Below are positions 29,937 to 38,838 of a DNA stretch of 64,000 nucleotides, piece by piece. The notes below the pieces were generated by a model. That model searched no databases and had not been told where the DNA came from. It was given only the letters and a program-made list of their open reading frames with translations. The stretch covers positions 357,932-421,931 of the forward strand of contig NZ_CP050192.1 of NCBI RefSeq assembly GCF_011694515.1, written 5' to 3'. How positions within the stretch are numbered: the first letter of the stretch is position 1; every line of letters starts with the position of its first letter. The position numbers and the translations under genes were made by a program. Origin of the DNA: Mycobacterium sp. DL592. Its GTDB lineage: Bacteria > Actinomycetota > Actinomycetes > Mycobacteriales > Mycobacteriaceae.

Positions 29937-29984
29937 CACCGCGGGGGGTGGACATTGCGCTGGGGTCAGCGGTAGCGGGGCAGC
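29937..29984 (+). repeat. direct repeat copy B (lpqF 3' end plus phosphatase-tail remnant)
   Basis: Second copy of the 48-nt repeat. On the minus strand it carries the genuine lpqF C-terminus (LPRYR, stop at 29968-29966). On the plus strand it encodes HRGGWTLRWGQR and a TAG, a displaced remnant of the histidine-phosphatase tail. This suggests the two genes were once convergent neighbours and the intervening ~0.92 kb was inserted between duplicated junctions. Confidence 0.85.
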
Positions 29985-31297
29985 AGCCCGAACACCTGCT
30001 TGATGATTGTCATCACCCAGCCGCCGGCATTCGGGCTGTGGTATCGCGGCCAGTTCAGCTGGAAGCTGACCACCCACGCCTGCCCGGTGCGATCCACTGC
30101 GTACCAGCTGAACGTGTAGTCGCCGGGCAGGTTACCGGCCTTCGCCCCGATGTAGGGCCACTCGGTGCGGTCGAGGTCGATACCGGCGATCTCCGACATG
30201 ATGTCCTTCACCGGGGCCGCGGGGCCGACGGCGTTGTGCTGCAGGGCGGCGTGCACGCGGCAGATGTCCTCCGCGCTGCCGTACCACTCTGCGCCGTACG
30301 CCGAACCCGGTGCGTGGGTGCGCTGTGGATCCGGTTCGTAGGGGCGGGAGTTGGCTTCCTGCAACAGGATTGCCCGGCGCTGCGGGGTGGCTGTCTTCCA
30401 CTGGTCGCGGACGTCGGGGTTGCCCCAGCCGACGGCGAAGATCTCCCGCATGGTCGGGAACGGCACCATGCTGGCGGGGTCGTGGTGACCGGCGTCGACC
30501 AGGGCCTGCTCGATGGCGTGGGTGCCCAGCCGGTTGATCAGCATGTCGGTGGCCATGTTGTCGCTGGTCGAGATCATCTTGCCGGCCGCCTGCCGTACGG
30601 TGATCTGCGATCCCGCTGGCAGCTTGTCGAACCCGGAGGAGCCCAGCTTCTTGCCCTCGGCGGTAATGGTCAGCTTGTCGTCCCACGTCAAGGTGCCGGC
30701 CCGCACCGCGGTTTCCACGGCGAACAGCACGTAGGTCTTGAAAATCGATGCCAGCGGCAAGGATTGGGCGGTGTTGGTGCCTGCGACCTTCTCGCAGCGC
30801 CCGTCGTCGACCTTCGACACCTGCCACGAGTAGCGCGCGCCCGTGCGGTTCAGGGCGGTGTCGACGTCCTGCCACGAGTTTATGACGGGCTTCTCGGTGG
30901 TCACCTCGAAGCGGCGGACGAAAGTGTCGTCGCCGGTGCGCAATTCGATGTCCTGGCGGGCACCGTAGGAGGTGAGCAGATGCAGCGTGGCCACACCGGC
31001 GCCGATGTCCACTCCGGCCAGGGTGTAGGGCCGGTCCCACCACAGCGAGTCCATGGTGGCGGCTACCGCGTTGACCATGTCGGGCGCGGCGAGGGTCTTG
31101 ACGCTGGCTGCTCCGATGGGCCAGTCGGAGTTCAGCATGTCCATGACCTGCTGGGCCCGCACCCCCTGCGGGGTGTTGATCTCGATGCGCACAGCTGCGC
31201 CGGCGTTGGCCGGCGGCGCAGGTGCCGGTGCGCAACTCGTCGCCAGGGCAGCAGCCGACACGATCACGGTGGTCAATGCCACCGTGGTCCGGCGCAC
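29966..31297 (-). CDS. lpqF: beta-lactamase-like serine hydrolase lipoprotein LpqF
   Basis: Exported lipoprotein of 443 residues, counterpart of Rv3593. The signal peptide ends in A-T-S-C (Cys22). The N-terminal ~130 residues form a separate envelope domain; the rest is a class A beta-lactamase/DD-peptidase-like fold with SxxK in LASIFKTYV, SDN in STSDNMATD and KAG in GAKAGNLPG, where KTG is usual. This could be an active hydrolase or a binding protein. GTG 31297 lies 10 nt behind mhuD. Its stop lies in the duplicated repeat. Confidence 0.87.
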   Translation of the reverse strand: MRRTTVALTTVIVSAAALATSCAPAPAPPANAGAAVRIEINTPQGVRAQQVMDMLNSDWPIGAASVKTLAAPDMVNAVAATMDSLWWDRPYTLAGVDIGAGVATLHLLTSYGARQDIELRTGDDTFVRRFEVTTEKPVINSWQDVDTALNRTGARYSWQVSKVDDGRCEKVAGTNTAQSLPLASIFKTYVLFAVETAVRAGTLTWDDKLTITAEGKKLGSSGFDKLPAGSQITVRQAAGKMISTSDNMATDMLINRLGTHAIEQALVDAGHHDPASMVPFPTMREIFAVGWGNPDVRDQWKTATPQRRAILLQEANSRPYEPDPQRTHAPGSAYGAEWYGSAEDICRVHAALQHNAVGPAAPVKDIMSEIAGIDLDRTEWPYIGAKAGNLPGDYTFSWYAVDRTGQAWVVSFQLNWPRYHSPNAGGWVMTIIKQVFGLLPRYR

Positions 31298-31307
31298 CCG
31301 GCGGGCG

Positions 31308-31625
31308 CTACGCCTGGGTGCCGGTCCCGGCAACGTCCAGCACAACCTCGAACTCCAGCAGGTGAGCACCCTTGGCCACCGGGTTGGCCCGCTCCCCGGC
31401 ATGCGCTTCGATCGCGGGGCCGGTGGCCCAGGCCTGGAAGGCCTCTTCGCTCTCCCATGTGGTCACCACGAAGTAGCGGTCCTCACCTTTGACCGGTCGC
31501 AGCAATTGGAACCCGAGAAAGCCCGGCTGGTTGTCGACCGCGTGCGCGCGGTTGGCGAACCGCTTCTCCAGTTCGGGGCCGGCACCCGGGGGTATCTCGA
31601 TTGCGTTGATCTTCACCACGGACAT
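31308..31625 (-). CDS. mhuD: heme-degrading monooxygenase MhuD
   Basis: Dimeric ferredoxin-fold enzyme that opens heme to mycobilin and releases iron without CO, as known for M. tuberculosis MhuD (Rv3592). The 105-residue protein begins MSVVKINAIEIPPGAGPELE and retains the residues important in MhuD: Asn7, Trp66 and the heme-binding His75. The whole sequence is close to the M. tuberculosis form. It is followed by lpqF after 10 nt and faces divergently a hydrolase gene starting 55 nt away. Confidence 0.96.
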   Translation of the reverse strand: MSVVKINAIEIPPGAGPELEKRFANRAHAVDNQPGFLGFQLLRPVKGEDRYFVVTTWESEEAFQAWATGPAIEAHAGERANPVAKGAHLLEFEVVLDVAGTGTQA

Positions 31626-31680
31626 GGCGCAAGGCTACCGCGCTCGCCTGAGGCGGTGTCCCACCGCGCAAGATGAAGCG

Positions 31681-32457
31681 GTGAAGTCCGAGCTGCTGAC
31701 CCACCGCGGTGGCATGGGGCGCCCGCTGGTGTTGGTGCACGGCCTGATGGGTCGCGGCAGTACGTGGTCGCGGCAGGTGCCGTGGCTGTCCCGGTTCGGC
31801 GCGGTCTACACCTACGACGCGCCCTGGCACCGTGGCCGCGATGTCGAGGACGGCGCCCCCGTCAGCACCGAGCGGTTCGTCGAGGATCTGGGTGAGGCGG
31901 TCAGCGGGCTGGGTGCCCCGGCGACCCTGATCGGGCACTCGATGGGCGGTCTGCATTCCTGGTGCCTGGCCGGGCAGCGGCCCGATCTGGTCAGCGCGTT
32001 GGTGGTCGAGGATATGGCGCCGGACTTCGTCGGGCGCACCACAGGACCGTGGGAGCCCTGGGTGCACGCGCTACCCGTCGAATATGGTTCGGCGGAAAAG
32101 GTTTTCGAGGAGTTCGGTCCGGTGGCCGGGCGGTACTTCCTGGAGGCGTTCGACCGCATCGCCACCGGCTGGCGACTGCACGGGCAGCCGGCCCGCTGGA
32201 TCGAGATCGCCGCGGAGTGGGGCACCCGTGACTACTGGCAGCAGTGGCGATCGGTCCGCGCGCCGGTGTTGCTGATCGAGGCCGGCGATTCGGTGGCGCC
32301 GCCCGGCCAGATGCGCCGGATGCACGAACTGGCGGGGGACCGCTCGACGTATGTTCACGTGCCCGGCGCCGGGCATCTCGTGCACGACGACGCCCCCGAT
32401 CAGTACCGCGTCGCCGTCGAGGGCTTTCTAGCGGCGCTCGCCGAGCACACCGGGTGA
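31681..32457 (+). CDS. alpha/beta-hydrolase (Rv3591c-like)
   Basis: A 258-residue serine hydrolase with oxyanion motif VHGLMGRGSTW, nucleophile elbow IGHSMGGLHS and a terminal His in VPGAGHLVHDDAPDQYR; LIEAGDSVAPP probably carries the acid. GTG 31681 is the best start (VKSELLTHRGG). Counterpart of Rv3591c by synteny; the substrate is unknown. Its 3' end overlaps by 30 nt the end of a small convergent membrane-protein gene. Confidence 0.85.
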   Translation: MKSELLTHRGGMGRPLVLVHGLMGRGSTWSRQVPWLSRFGAVYTYDAPWHRGRDVEDGAPVSTERFVEDLGEAVSGLGAPATLIGHSMGGLHSWCLAGQRPDLVSALVVEDMAPDFVGRTTGPWEPWVHALPVEYGSAEKVFEEFGPVAGRYFLEAFDRIATGWRLHGQPARWIEIAAEWGTRDYWQQWRSVRAPVLLIEAGDSVAPPGQMRRMHELAGDRSTYVHVPGAGHLVHDDAPDQYRVAVEGFLAALAEHTG

Positions 32458-32691
32458 CGGCCATACCGGGTGCTCCTCGAAGCGGGTGCGGATGGCACTG
32501 AGGTCGTGTGCGATGCGGCGGGCGTCGGCGTCGTCATCGTCGCGGTAGAGTCGGCCGACCAAGGGGGCGGCGACCATGAAGTTTGTGCGGTGCAGCCCCG
32601 CGGTGCCGTCGCGGTGCGATACCGCGGCGACGATGCCGAACGGTGCGAGCAGGAGCACGGTCAGGCCCAGGAAAATGATGAGAGCGGTCAT
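32428..32691 (-). CDS. small single-pass membrane protein
   Basis: An 87-residue hypothetical protein. Residues ~2-25 (TALIIFLGLTVLLLAPFGIVAAV) form one transmembrane helix; the remainder is a charged cytoplasmic tail with four consecutive Asp residues (YRDDDDADARRIAHDLSAI). No family is recognised. ATG 32691 is chosen, with a GTG nine bases upstream as alternative. It diverges from the GlxA-type regulator (71 nt between starts) and may be its target. Confidence 0.6.
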   Translation of the reverse strand: MTALIIFLGLTVLLLAPFGIVAAVSHRDGTAGLHRTNFMVAAPLVGRLYRDDDDADARRIAHDLSAIRTRFEEHPVWPSPGVLGERR

Positions 32692-32750
32692 GGCAGTAAC
32701 TCTTCGGGCAGTTATATCCAGCCAACAGTGGCAGCACTGACCACATGAGA

Positions 32751-32762
32751 TAAAATGCTGCC
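32751..32762 (+). promoter_or_regulatory. -10 element for leaderless glxA-type regulator
   Basis: TAAAAT (32751-32756) stands 6 nt before the ATG at 32763, giving a leaderless transcript. Upstream, GTGG (32729-32732) and CCAC (32742-32745) are the ends of GTGGCAGCACTGACCAC, an imperfect inverted repeat that could be an operator for the regulator itself. Confidence 0.5.
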
Positions 32763-33722
32763 ATGGCACTGCGCAGCGTCTCGGCCCTCGTCCTCGACGG
32801 CGTCACGGTGTTCGAGTTCGGGGTGATCTGCGAGGTCTTCGGCATCGACCGCTCCGCCGACGGCGTGCCGAACTTCGACTTCAAAGTGTGCGGACCGGAA
32901 CCCGGCAAGGCCCTGCGCACCAGCGTGGGTGCACAGCTGATCCCCGATCACGGGCTCGACGACCTGATGGGTGCCGACGTCGTGGCGGTTCCCGCGGTCA
33001 GCGGCCCGCCGGAGAACTACCCGCCCGAGGCCCTGGAAGCGCTGCGGGCCGCCCACGCGGCCGGCTCGACCGTACTGACGGTCTGCTCGGGCGTGTTCGT
33101 CGCAGGCGCCGCGGGCCTGCTCGACGGACGCCGGGTCACCACGCACTGGATGCACGCCGAAGAACTGGCCCGGCGCTACCCGTCGGCCATCGTCGACCGC
33201 AATGTCCTGTTCGTCGACGACGGCGATCTGGTCACCAGCGCGGGCACCGCTGCGGGTATCGACGCCAGCCTGCATCTGGTGCGTCGTGAGCTCGGCAGCG
33301 CGATCACCAACGTCATTGCCCGCCGGATGGTGGTGCCCCCGCAACGCGACGGCGGCCAACGTCAGTACATCGATCAGCCGATACCGGCGCGATGTTCGGA
33401 AGGTTTTGCCCCGCAACTGGATTGGATCCTCGGCAACCTAGGAGCGCCTCATACGGTCGCCAGCCTGGCACGCCGTGCGAGCATGTCGGCCCGCACGTTT
33501 GCGCGCCGCTTCGTCGAGGAGACCGGCACCACGCCCATGCAGTGGGTCACCGACCAGCGGGTGCTCTATGCGCGCCGGATGCTCGAGGAGACCGACCTCG
33601 ACGTAGACCGCATCGCTGAGCGGGCCGGCTTCGGCAACGCCACCCTGCTGCGCCACCACTTCCGCCGGATCGTCGGTGTTACGCCCTCGGACTACCGGCG
33701 CCGCTTCGCCCAGGCCTCCTAG
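32763..33722 (+). CDS. GlxA-family transcriptional regulator (DJ-1/PfpI + AraC)
   Basis: A 319-residue regulator with an N-terminal class-I glutamine-amidotransferase-like domain (~5-170), whose nucleophile-elbow Cys is at 108 (TVCSGVFVAG), and a C-terminal AraC-type double helix-turn-helix (~215-315: VASLARRASMSARTFARRF and IAERAGFGNATLLRHHFRRIVGVTPSDYRRRF). Such proteins often control catabolism of amines, nitriles or amino acids, but its target is unknown. The ATG appears leaderless. Confidence 0.9.
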   Translation: MALRSVSALVLDGVTVFEFGVICEVFGIDRSADGVPNFDFKVCGPEPGKALRTSVGAQLIPDHGLDDLMGADVVAVPAVSGPPENYPPEALEALRAAHAAGSTVLTVCSGVFVAGAAGLLDGRRVTTHWMHAEELARRYPSAIVDRNVLFVDDGDLVTSAGTAAGIDASLHLVRRELGSAITNVIARRMVVPPQRDGGQRQYIDQPIPARCSEGFAPQLDWILGNLGAPHTVASLARRASMSARTFARRFVEETGTTPMQWVTDQRVLYARRMLEETDLDVDRIAERAGFGNATLLRHHFRRIVGVTPSDYRRRFAQAS

Positions 33723-33737
33723 TCGCGTCGCGACAGT

Positions 33738-33781
33738 GCGCGTACTGCGCGCCGCTGCGGCGTGTCGCCGTACCGACACGC
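33738..33781. terminator. tandem hairpins between convergent genes
   Basis: Between the glxA-type gene and mutY lie two hairpins: GCGCG/CGCGC (33738-33742 and 33748-33752, loop TACTG) and GCGTGTCG/CGACACGC (33760-33767 and 33774-33781, loop CCGTAC). Neither has a T tract on either side, so they would be the U-less type often proposed for mycobacteria and would act in both directions. Confidence 0.45.
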
Positions 33782-33838
33782 ACGCTCGGTCGCGGCTTAC
33801 TCGCCTTCGGTGGTGTCTGCTCGGCTCCTCCTCAGTCG

Positions 33839-34726
33839 CTACGCTCCCGCGTCGTCGCCTTCGCCGGCCAACGCGAACCGGCCGTCGGCCGTCTGCTCCA
33901 CCAAACCGTCCACCAGCAGCGAGTCCAGCGCGCGGTCGCGCTGTGCTGGGTCGGTCAGCCACACCACGTCGAGCCGGGCCCGTTCCACCGGCGCCGTGCT
34001 CGCGCGCAACACATCCATCAGCTTCCCGCGGACCTGACGGTCGGTACCGGCGTAGCGCTGCGTCGGCCGAGCCGGGCCGGTGCCAGCCGGGAAACCCGCG
34101 GCCCGCCAGGCGCACACGCTCAGCGGGCAGATGCCGCACTTCGGTGATCGTGCGGTGCACACCGTGGCGCCGAGCTCCATGAGCGCAGCGGAAAACGTTG
34201 GGGCACTGGCATCATCGGGCAGCAGCGCCTCGACGTCGGCCATATCGCGGGTCGCTGAGGGGCTGCCTGCATCGGCCAGGCCGTGCACCGCGCGGGCGAC
34301 CACCCGGCGCACGTTGGTGTCCACGACCGGCACCGGCTTGCGGTAGGCGAAGCACGCCACCGCACGTGCGGTGTAGGCACCCACGCCCGGCAGGGTCAGC
34401 AGCACCTCGACATCGTCGGGCACCACATCGCCATGTTCGGTCGCGATCACCGTGGCGCACTCGTGCAGACGCTTGGCGCGGCGCGGGTAGCCCAGCTTTC
34501 CCCACGCCCGCAACACGTCGGCGGCGCCGGCGGCCGCGGTCGCCGACGGGGTCGGCCAGCGCGCCACCCAGTCCAGCCAGATCGGCGCCACCCGCGCCAC
34601 CGGGGTCTGCTGCAGCATGAACTCGCTGACCAGAATCTGCCAGGCACTGACATCGGGGTCACGCCACGGAAGATCGCGGCGGGCCACGGCGAACCAGTCG
34701 ACGAGTTCCTTCGGGGAGATGCTCAC
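33839..34726 (-). CDS. mutY: adenine DNA glycosylase
   Basis: Removes adenine mispaired with 8-oxoguanine. The 295-residue protein has the FMLQQTPVARV segment, the helix-hairpin-helix LPGVGAYTARAV with the following catalytic Asp in PVVDTNVRRV, and the 4Fe-4S ligand pattern C-x6-C-x2-C-x5-C (CTARSPKCGICPLSVC). The C-terminal MutT-like domain is short, as in M. tuberculosis MutY. The start is GTG 34726. It is divergent from canB with 37 nt between starts. Confidence 0.95.
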   Translation of the reverse strand: MSISPKELVDWFAVARRDLPWRDPDVSAWQILVSEFMLQQTPVARVAPIWLDWVARWPTPSATAAAGAADVLRAWGKLGYPRRAKRLHECATVIATEHGDVVPDDVEVLLTLPGVGAYTARAVACFAYRKPVPVVDTNVRRVVARAVHGLADAGSPSATRDMADVEALLPDDASAPTFSAALMELGATVCTARSPKCGICPLSVCAWRAAGFPAGTGPARPTQRYAGTDRQVRGKLMDVLRASTAPVERARLDVVWLTDPAQRDRALDSLLVDGLVEQTADGRFALAGEGDDAGA

Positions 34727-34763
34727 GACGTGCCCGATTCATCCGCAGTGCAGAATAGGCGCC

Positions 34764-35381
34764 ATGCCAAACAGCAACCCGGTGACAGCGTGGAAGGCAC
34801 TCAAGGAGGGTAACGAGCGCTTCGTCGCTGGTAAGCCCGAGCATCCGAGCCAGAGCATCGAGTACCGCGCGAGCCTGGCCGCGGAGCAGCGCCCGACCGC
34901 CGTCGTGTTCGGATGCGCCGACAGCCGGGTGGCCGCCGAGATCATCTTCGACCAGGGCCTCGGGGACATGTTCGTGGTCCGCACCGCCGGCCACGTCATC
35001 GACTCCGCGGTGCTCGGCTCCATCGAATACGCCGTCACCGTGCTGAACGTGCCGCTGATCGTCGTACTCGGCCACGACAGCTGCGGTGCGGTCAAGGCCA
35101 CGCTGTCGGCGCTCGACGACGGGCAGGTTCCGCCCGGGTTCGTCCGAGACGTCGTCGAACGGGTCACCCCGTCGATCCTGCTGGGCCGCCGCGACGGCCT
35201 GACCCGCGTCGATGAGTTCGAGGCCCGCCATGTCACCGAGACCGCTGCGCAGCTGATGTCCCGCTCGACGGCCATCGCCGACAAGATCAACGCCGGCACG
35301 CTGGCCATCGCCGGCCTCACTTATCAGCTCGCCGACGGCAAGGTCGCGCTCCGCAAACACATCGGCGATATCGGCGAGTAA
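34764..35381 (+). CDS. canB: beta-class carbonic anhydrase
   Basis: Interconverts CO2 and bicarbonate. The 205-residue enzyme keeps all zinc ligands: Cys51 in FGCADSR, His104 and Cys107 in LGHDSCG; Asp53 and Arg55 form the catalytic dyad. Numbering equals that of M. tuberculosis Rv3588c (CanB). ATG 34764 gives MPNSNPVTAWKALKEGNERF, the conserved N-terminus. A membrane protein follows on the same strand after ~80 nt. Confidence 0.96.
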   Translation: MPNSNPVTAWKALKEGNERFVAGKPEHPSQSIEYRASLAAEQRPTAVVFGCADSRVAAEIIFDQGLGDMFVVRTAGHVIDSAVLGSIEYAVTVLNVPLIVVLGHDSCGAVKATLSALDDGQVPPGFVRDVVERVTPSILLGRRDGLTRVDEFEARHVTETAAQLMSRSTAIADKINAGTLAIAGLTYQLADGKVALRKHIGDIGE

Positions 35382-35461
35382 TCACCGATCCGGCTGGCGA
35401 ACAAGGCGACACGCCGAGTGAGGTCGGACAGCTGGCGGTGACCTGGGCTTACCGTGAGATC

Positions 35462-36223
35462 GTGCTGGATCTCGAACCGCGTGGACCTCTGCCCTCGCAA
35501 ATCTACTGGCGACGCCGTGGACTGGCGATCGGCATCGCGGCGCTGGTTCTTGCCATCGTCATCGGCGTGGCCTTCGCTGTGTTCGGCGGCGGCTCGGACT
35601 CCAAGAGCTCGGTGAAGACCGCGGCCTCGCAGTCGCAGAACCCCCAGCCGGAGAACAAGACTCCTGTTGTGGCCCCGCCGCCGTCCGAGTCGGCACCGCC
35701 GCCCACCCCGACACCCACCGAGGCCGTCGCCCCGCCGCCGGTGCTGAAGGAGGGCGACGACTGCCCGGACTCGACGTTGGCGGTCAAGGGCATCACCAAC
35801 GCGCCGCAGTACGTCATCGGTGATCAGCCGAAGTTCACCATGGTCGTCACCAACATCGGCCTGGTCGCCTGCAAGCGCGACGTGGGCGCCGCTGTGCTGG
35901 CCGCCTACGTGTACTCGCTGGACAACAAGCGGCTGTGGTCCAACCTCGACTGCGCGCCGTCCAACGAGACCCTGGTCAAGACGTTCAACCCGGGTGAGCA
36001 GGTGACCACCGAAGTGACCTGGACCGGCATGGGTTCCGCGCCGCAGTGCCCGCTGCCCCGTCAGCCCATCGGACCCGGCACCTACAACCTGGTGGTCCAG
36101 CTGGGCAACCTGCGCTCGGCATCGGTGCCGTTCATCCTCGCCGAAGCCCCGCCGCCAGGTGCCGCGCCGGCGCCGGGAAATGCCCCGGCCACGGTCGAGG
36201 CACCGCCGGCTCCCGGCGGCTAG
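35462..36223 (+). CDS. membrane-anchored protein (Rv3587c-like)
   Basis: A membrane protein of about 253 residues with one transmembrane helix near the N-terminus ([22 protein letters not shown]), a Ser/Pro-rich linker and an extracellular beta domain containing three or four Cys ([37 protein letters not shown]) that likely form disulfides. A Pro/Ala-rich tail ends it. Function unknown. GTG 35462 ([11 protein letters not shown]) is preferred; GTG 35438 would add eight residues. Its stop shares CTAG with the disA stop. Confidence 0.78.
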   Translation: MLDLEPRGPLPSQIYWRRRGLAIGIAALVLAIVIGVAFAVFGGGSDSKSSVKTAASQSQNPQPENKTPVVAPPPSESAPPPTPTPTEAVAPPPVLKEGDDCPDSTLAVKGITNAPQYVIGDQPKFTMVVTNIGLVACKRDVGAAVLAAYVYSLDNKRLWSNLDCAPSNETLVKTFNPGEQVTTEVTWTGMGSAPQCPLPRQPIGPGTYNLVVQLGNLRSASVPFILAEAPPPGAAPAPGNAPATVEAPPAPGG

Positions 36224-37329
36224 ACCAGCCGGTCGGCGATCGTCGACTCCGCCAGTTGCGAGAGTCCCTCACGGACGTGGCGCGCCCACATGGCACCGAT
36301 GCCGTCGACTGACTGAAGATCGGTCGCGCTGGCCGCCAGCAATCCCTGCAGGGAGCCGAAGTTGCGGACCAGCAGATCCACGTGGGCGAACTGCAGGCGC
36401 GGAATTCCGGCCATCGCGCGGTAGCCCCGCGCGCTGAGCGCCGAATCCTGCGCCTCCGCGGTGGAGGGATACCCGAACACCCGCGACAGCGCGGTGAAAT
36501 CCAATAGCTCGGTGTCCGACAGCCCGTCGAGTTCGGCCAGGGTTGCGCTGACCTGGGCCTTCGTCGGCGGGTCCGGGTTGGCGTGGTAGTCCAGCACGAC
36601 CAGCTCACGTGCCGTGTCGTTGCCGCCCAGCAGTTCCTCCAGCTGCAACCGCAGCTGGCGGCCATCGGTGCCGAGTTCCACCGCGTCCGCGTCGATCTCG
36701 AGCCCGATCCGGCGGACCATCTCCAGTCGCTGCACCACGGTCATCACGTCGCGCAGCGTGACGAAGTCCTCGATCTCGGCGGTCGAGAGTTGCCGGGACA
36801 CCTCGTCGAGGCGGGCTTTGTAACGCTCCAGCGTGGCGATCGCCTGGTTTGCGCGGGACAGGATGGTGGCCGAGTCCGCGACCACGTGGCGCTCGCCGGC
36901 GACGTAGACGGTGACGATGTTCATCGAGTGGCTCACCGAGATCACCGGATATCCGGTCTGGATGGCGGTGCGTTCCGCGGAGCGATGTCGGGTGCCCGAC
37001 TCGTCGGTCGGGATCGTCGGGTCCGGCACCACCTGTACGTTCGCCCGCACGATGCGGCTGCCGTCGGTCGAGAGCACCACCGCGCCGTCCATCTTCGACA
37101 GCTCGCGGAGCCGGGTCGGAGCAAACCGGACGTCCAGCGAGAAACCGCCGTCGCAGATGGCCTCGACCCGTTCGTCGTAGCCCAGCACGATCAGCGCGCC
37201 GGTGCGGCCCCGCAGAATGCGTTCCAGCCCGTCGCGTAGGGCGGTACCCGGCGCCAGCCGCCCGATCGTGTCACGCAGCGTGGCGACCGGCGGCTGTGCC
37301 GACCCATTCGACCGGTTGACGGTGCTCAC
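36220..37329 (-). CDS. disA: diadenylate cyclase, DNA integrity scanning protein DisA
   Basis: Makes cyclic di-AMP from two ATP while scanning DNA for branched structures. The 369-residue protein has the catalytic DGA (81-83, MDGAVVLS) and RHR (114-116, TRHRSAER) motifs of the DAC domain, a central helical spine (~150-300) and C-terminal HhH DNA-binding repeats ([27 protein letters not shown]). GTG 37329 overlaps the radA stop (GTGA); a GTG six bases upstream is an alternative. Cotranscription with radA fits the reported DisA-RadA interaction in mycobacteria. Confidence 0.96.
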   Translation of the reverse strand: MSTVNRSNGSAQPPVATLRDTIGRLAPGTALRDGLERILRGRTGALIVLGYDERVEAICDGGFSLDVRFAPTRLRELSKMDGAVVLSTDGSRIVRANVQVVPDPTIPTDESGTRHRSAERTAIQTGYPVISVSHSMNIVTVYVAGERHVVADSATILSRANQAIATLERYKARLDEVSRQLSTAEIEDFVTLRDVMTVVQRLEMVRRIGLEIDADAVELGTDGRQLRLQLEELLGGNDTARELVVLDYHANPDPPTKAQVSATLAELDGLSDTELLDFTALSRVFGYPSTAEAQDSALSARGYRAMAGIPRLQFAHVDLLVRNFGSLQGLLAASATDLQSVDGIGAMWARHVREGLSQLAESTIADRLV

Positions 37330-38774
37330 AGCCACTTATTGTCCACTGCGTCGCCGTCGTTACTCGACCTGTCCCGCCGAATCTGTGTGACGACGTTGTC
37401 GTACTGCGATTTCGCCATGGTCAGCATCGAGCGCAGCGCATCGCCGATGGTGGCCGATTCGATTGCCCGGAAACCCTTCGGCACCGTGCCGCACCCGACC
37501 GGGACCAGCGCGGTGGTGAAGCCGAGGCGGGCCGCCTCGGCCAGCCTGCGGTCCATACCGGTGACCTTGCGCAGGTCCCCGGCCAGGCCCACTTCACCAA
37601 TCACCACGGTGGTGCTCGGTAGTGGTGTGTCGGCATAGGCCGAGGCCATCGCCATCGCCACGGCGAGATCCGAGGACGGGTCCATCAGCCGCATACCGCC
37701 GACCGTCGACAGGTAGATGTCGGTCGCGCTGACCTTGAGCCCGGCCCGTCGCTCGAGCACGGCGGCGATCATCGCCGCCCGCGAGTTGTCGATGCCGCTG
37801 ACCGCGCGGCGCGGCTGTGCGTGGTCGCCGCGCGCTGCCAGCAGCGCCTGGATCTCTCCGATCAGCGGACGCTTACCGTCGAGTGTCACCGTCACCGCGG
37901 TACCCGACACCGGGGTGGGCCGCTCGTCGAGGAACAACCCCGACGGGTCGGCCACGCCTTCGATTCCGTTGTCGTGCAACAGGAAACAGCCGACTTCGTC
38001 AGCGGCGCCGAACCGGTTCTTGACACCGCGCACCATGCGCAGAGCGGAGTTGCGGTCACCTTCGAAGTGCAGGACCACGTCCACCAGATGTTCCAGGGAA
38101 CGCGGCCCGGCGATCGCCCCGTCCTTGGTGACGTGCCCGACGAGCATCATCGCGACACCGGTGGACTTGGCGGTCGCGGTCAGCGCGGTGGTCACCGCGC
38201 GGACCTGGGTGACCCCGCCGACCACGCCGTCGGTGTCGCCTGCGCTCATCGTCTGTACCGAGTCGACGATCACCAGGCTCGGTTGCACCGCATCGATGTG
38301 CCCGAGCACGGTGTTGACGTCTGATTCGGCGGCCAGGAAGACCTCGTCGTGCGTGCATCCGGTGCGCTCGGCGCGCATCCTGATCTGCCCGGCGGACTCT
38401 TCGGCGGATACGTAGAGGGCCCGGCGGCCGGCCTGGGCCCACCGGTTGACCACGTCGAGCAGCAGCGTCGACTTGCCGACTCCCGGATCACCGGCCAGCA
38501 GGCTCACCGAGCCCGGAACCACACCACCGCCGAGGACCCGGTCGAGTTCGCTCACCCCGGTGGGGAAATGGCGGGTGCGGTCAGGGTCGATCGAACTGAT
38601 CGGCACCGCGGGCGACGACGGCACCACGGCGCGTTGCGCGCTTCCGCCCGCCAGTGGCGGCGCGGTGAGTTCCTCGACGGTTCCCCAGGTTCCGCATTCG
38701 GTGCAGCGGCCGACCCATTTGCCGGTGACATGGCGGCATTCGGAGCATCGGTATTGCACTCGCGCCTTGGCCAC
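37326..38774 (-). CDS. radA: DNA repair protein RadA
   Basis: RecA-like branch-migration ATPase that helps recombination. The 482-residue protein has an N-terminal four-Cys zinc finger ([18 protein letters not shown]), Walker [10 protein letters not shown], the RadA-specific KNRFG motif in [12 protein letters not shown], and a C-terminal Lon-protease-like domain ([28 protein letters not shown]). Start GTG 38774. It is the first gene of the radA-disA pair. Confidence 0.96.
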   Translation of the reverse strand: MAKARVQYRCSECRHVTGKWVGRCTECGTWGTVEELTAPPLAGGSAQRAVVPSSPAVPISSIDPDRTRHFPTGVSELDRVLGGGVVPGSVSLLAGDPGVGKSTLLLDVVNRWAQAGRRALYVSAEESAGQIRMRAERTGCTHDEVFLAAESDVNTVLGHIDAVQPSLVIVDSVQTMSAGDTDGVVGGVTQVRAVTTALTATAKSTGVAMMLVGHVTKDGAIAGPRSLEHLVDVVLHFEGDRNSALRMVRGVKNRFGAADEVGCFLLHDNGIEGVADPSGLFLDERPTPVSGTAVTVTLDGKRPLIGEIQALLAARGDHAQPRRAVSGIDNSRAAMIAAVLERRAGLKVSATDIYLSTVGGMRLMDPSSDLAVAMAMASAYADTPLPSTTVVIGEVGLAGDLRKVTGMDRRLAEAARLGFTTALVPVGCGTVPKGFRAIESATIGDALRSMLTMAKSQYDNVVTQIRRDRSSNDGDAVDNKWL

Positions 38775-38838
38775 TCTGTGACGCTATCGGGTGGGTACGA
38801 CAGAAACCTGATCAACCCGCCGGGCTGATCGGCCGGGC

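Noticed and set aside
29661..29975. Short plus-strand open frame ending in a phosphatase-like tail
   Set aside because: Only the last ~14 codons match the phosphatase; the rest is the antisense of the LLM pseudogene.
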